A DNA stretch of 6,221 nucleotides, from NCBI GenBank assembly GCA_025966175.1, contig JAOPVN010000134.1:1-6221 (forward strand). Direction: 5' to 3'. Below the pieces are notes generated by a model. The model did no database searches and was not told the DNA's origin. It saw nothing but the letters and a program-made list of their open reading frames with translations. Position 1 is the first letter of the stretch, and each line of letters begins with the position of its first letter. The translations under genes were made by a program, and so were the position numbers. The DNA comes from Modestobacter sp. GTDB lineage: Bacteria; Actinomycetota; Actinomycetes; Mycobacteriales; Geodermatophilaceae. Below, in pieces: positions 5,624-6,221 of this stretch.

Positions 5624-6221
5624 CGGCGCTCTCCGCCCCGGTGTAGCACGGGGCCGACCCCGATCAGCGAGTCGCGGGTGACCAGCTCCGCCAACTCCTC
5701 CTCGTTCATGCCGTCCGTGCCCGCCGGGCGCTGGGGCAGCACCCAGTAGCGCAGCTCGGAGCTGGAGTCCCAGACCCGGACCTCCGTGCTGTCGGGCACC
5801 TCGTAGCCGAAGTCCTCCCGCAGCATCGCGCGGGGTTGGCGGACCATCCGGGACCGGTAGGCCGGCTGCTTGTACCAGTTCGGGGGCAGACCGAGTACCG
5901 GCCAGGGGTAGCAGGAGCAGAGCGTGCAGACGATGACGTTGTGCACGTCGTCGGTGTCCTCGACCACGACCATGTCCTCGCCCTGCATGCCTCCCACACC
6001 CAGCTCCGCGCAGGCGGCGGTGGCGTCGGCGAGCAGGCGCTCCTTGAACGCCGGGTCGCTCCAGGCCCGGGCGGTGACCCGGGCACCGAGATGCGGGCCG
6101 ACCTCCTTCTCGTAGATCTCGGCGAGCCGGTCGACGGCGTCGGTGGTCATGACGCCCTTCTCGATCAGCATCGCCTCCAGGGCCTTCACCCGGGCGGCGA
6201 TCTCCTCCTCCGAGCGGGTCC
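5620..6221 (-). CDS. Nitrile hydratase alpha subunit, cobalt type (5' end beyond right edge)
   Basis: The alpha subunit of nitrile hydratase (EC 4.2.1.84) carries the metal site that hydrates nitriles to amides in an alpha/beta cytosolic enzyme. The open frame continues to the window edge: ten complete codons (TRSEEEIAAR) precede the GTG at 6189, and they match the family N-terminus before VKALE. That GTG is therefore an internal valine, and the true start is off-window by a few residues. 199 residues are visible, against about 205 for full-length relatives. The metal-binding motif VCTLCSC spans visible residues 97-103, with cysteines encoded at 5926-5928, 5917-5919 and 5911-5913. Thr rather than Ser in the motif marks the cobalt class. 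In the family the second and third cysteines are oxidised to sulfinic and sulfenic acids. YPWPVLGLPPNWYK, WDSSSELRYWVLPQRPAGT and LVTRDSLIGV are also typical. The beta-subunit gene is not visible and is expected just beyond the edge. Confidence 0.97.
   Translation of the reverse strand, partial: TRSEEEIAARVKALEAMLIEKGVMTTDAVDRLAEIYEKEVGPHLGARVTARAWSDPAFKERLLADATAACAELGVGGMQGEDMVVVEDTDDVHNVIVCTLCSCYPWPVLGLPPNWYKQPAYRSRMVRQPRAMLREDFGYEVPDSTEVRVWDSSSELRYWVLPQRPAGTDGMNEEELAELVTRDSLIGVGPVLHRGGERR

Noticed and set aside
6187..6189. GTG at 6189 as the start of the nitrile hydratase alpha subunit
   Set aside because: The frame stays open to the window edge, and the residues before this codon match the family N-terminus, so the codon is an internal valine.

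Overview
The window is very GC-rich throughout, uses GTG starts freely and is almost entirely coding, which points to an actinobacterium. The protein repertoire (a GAF/PAS/SpoIIE phosphatase, an EAL protein and an actinobacterial-style cobalt nitrile hydratase) would suit Geodermatophilaceae or Pseudonocardiaceae. That family-level placement is a guess from general resemblance, not a search result.

Left part (1-1531): the 5' portion of a small DUF1059 protein runs leftward off the window edge. Behind it, also leftward, lies a 364-residue protein with a complete EAL (c-di-GMP phosphodiesterase) domain and a C-terminal CBS-like region. A 202-bp divergent intergenic region follows, carrying several short GC-rich inverted repeats. 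Middle (1532-4375): a 947-residue rightward multi-sensor protein, GAF-PAS-GAF-GAF followed by a SpoIIE/RsbU-type PP2C phosphatase with its acidic metal ligands intact. The divergent EAL/phosphatase pair looks like a signalling module joining c-di-GMP turnover to serine-phosphatase control of a partner-switching (anti-sigma/anti-anti-sigma) system. No STAS or RsbW-like partner is visible here.

Right part (4380-6221): three leftward genes. Read in their own direction, the first is the nitrile hydratase alpha subunit (cobalt-type VCTLCSC motif, 5' end beyond the right edge). It overlaps by 4 bp (ATGA) the nitrile hydratase accessory/activator protein. After a 146-bp gap containing an 18-bp perfect inverted repeat comes a TRIC/UPF0126 membrane protein, whose stop lies only 4 bp from the convergent phosphatase stop. 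The beta subunit is presumably just beyond the right edge.

No RNA genes, CRISPR arrays, transposases or phage genes were seen. The most unexplained item is the long, perfectly paired inverted repeat at 5138-5197. I did not find a convincingly new system. The EAL/phosphatase pair and the inverted repeat deserve a second look first.
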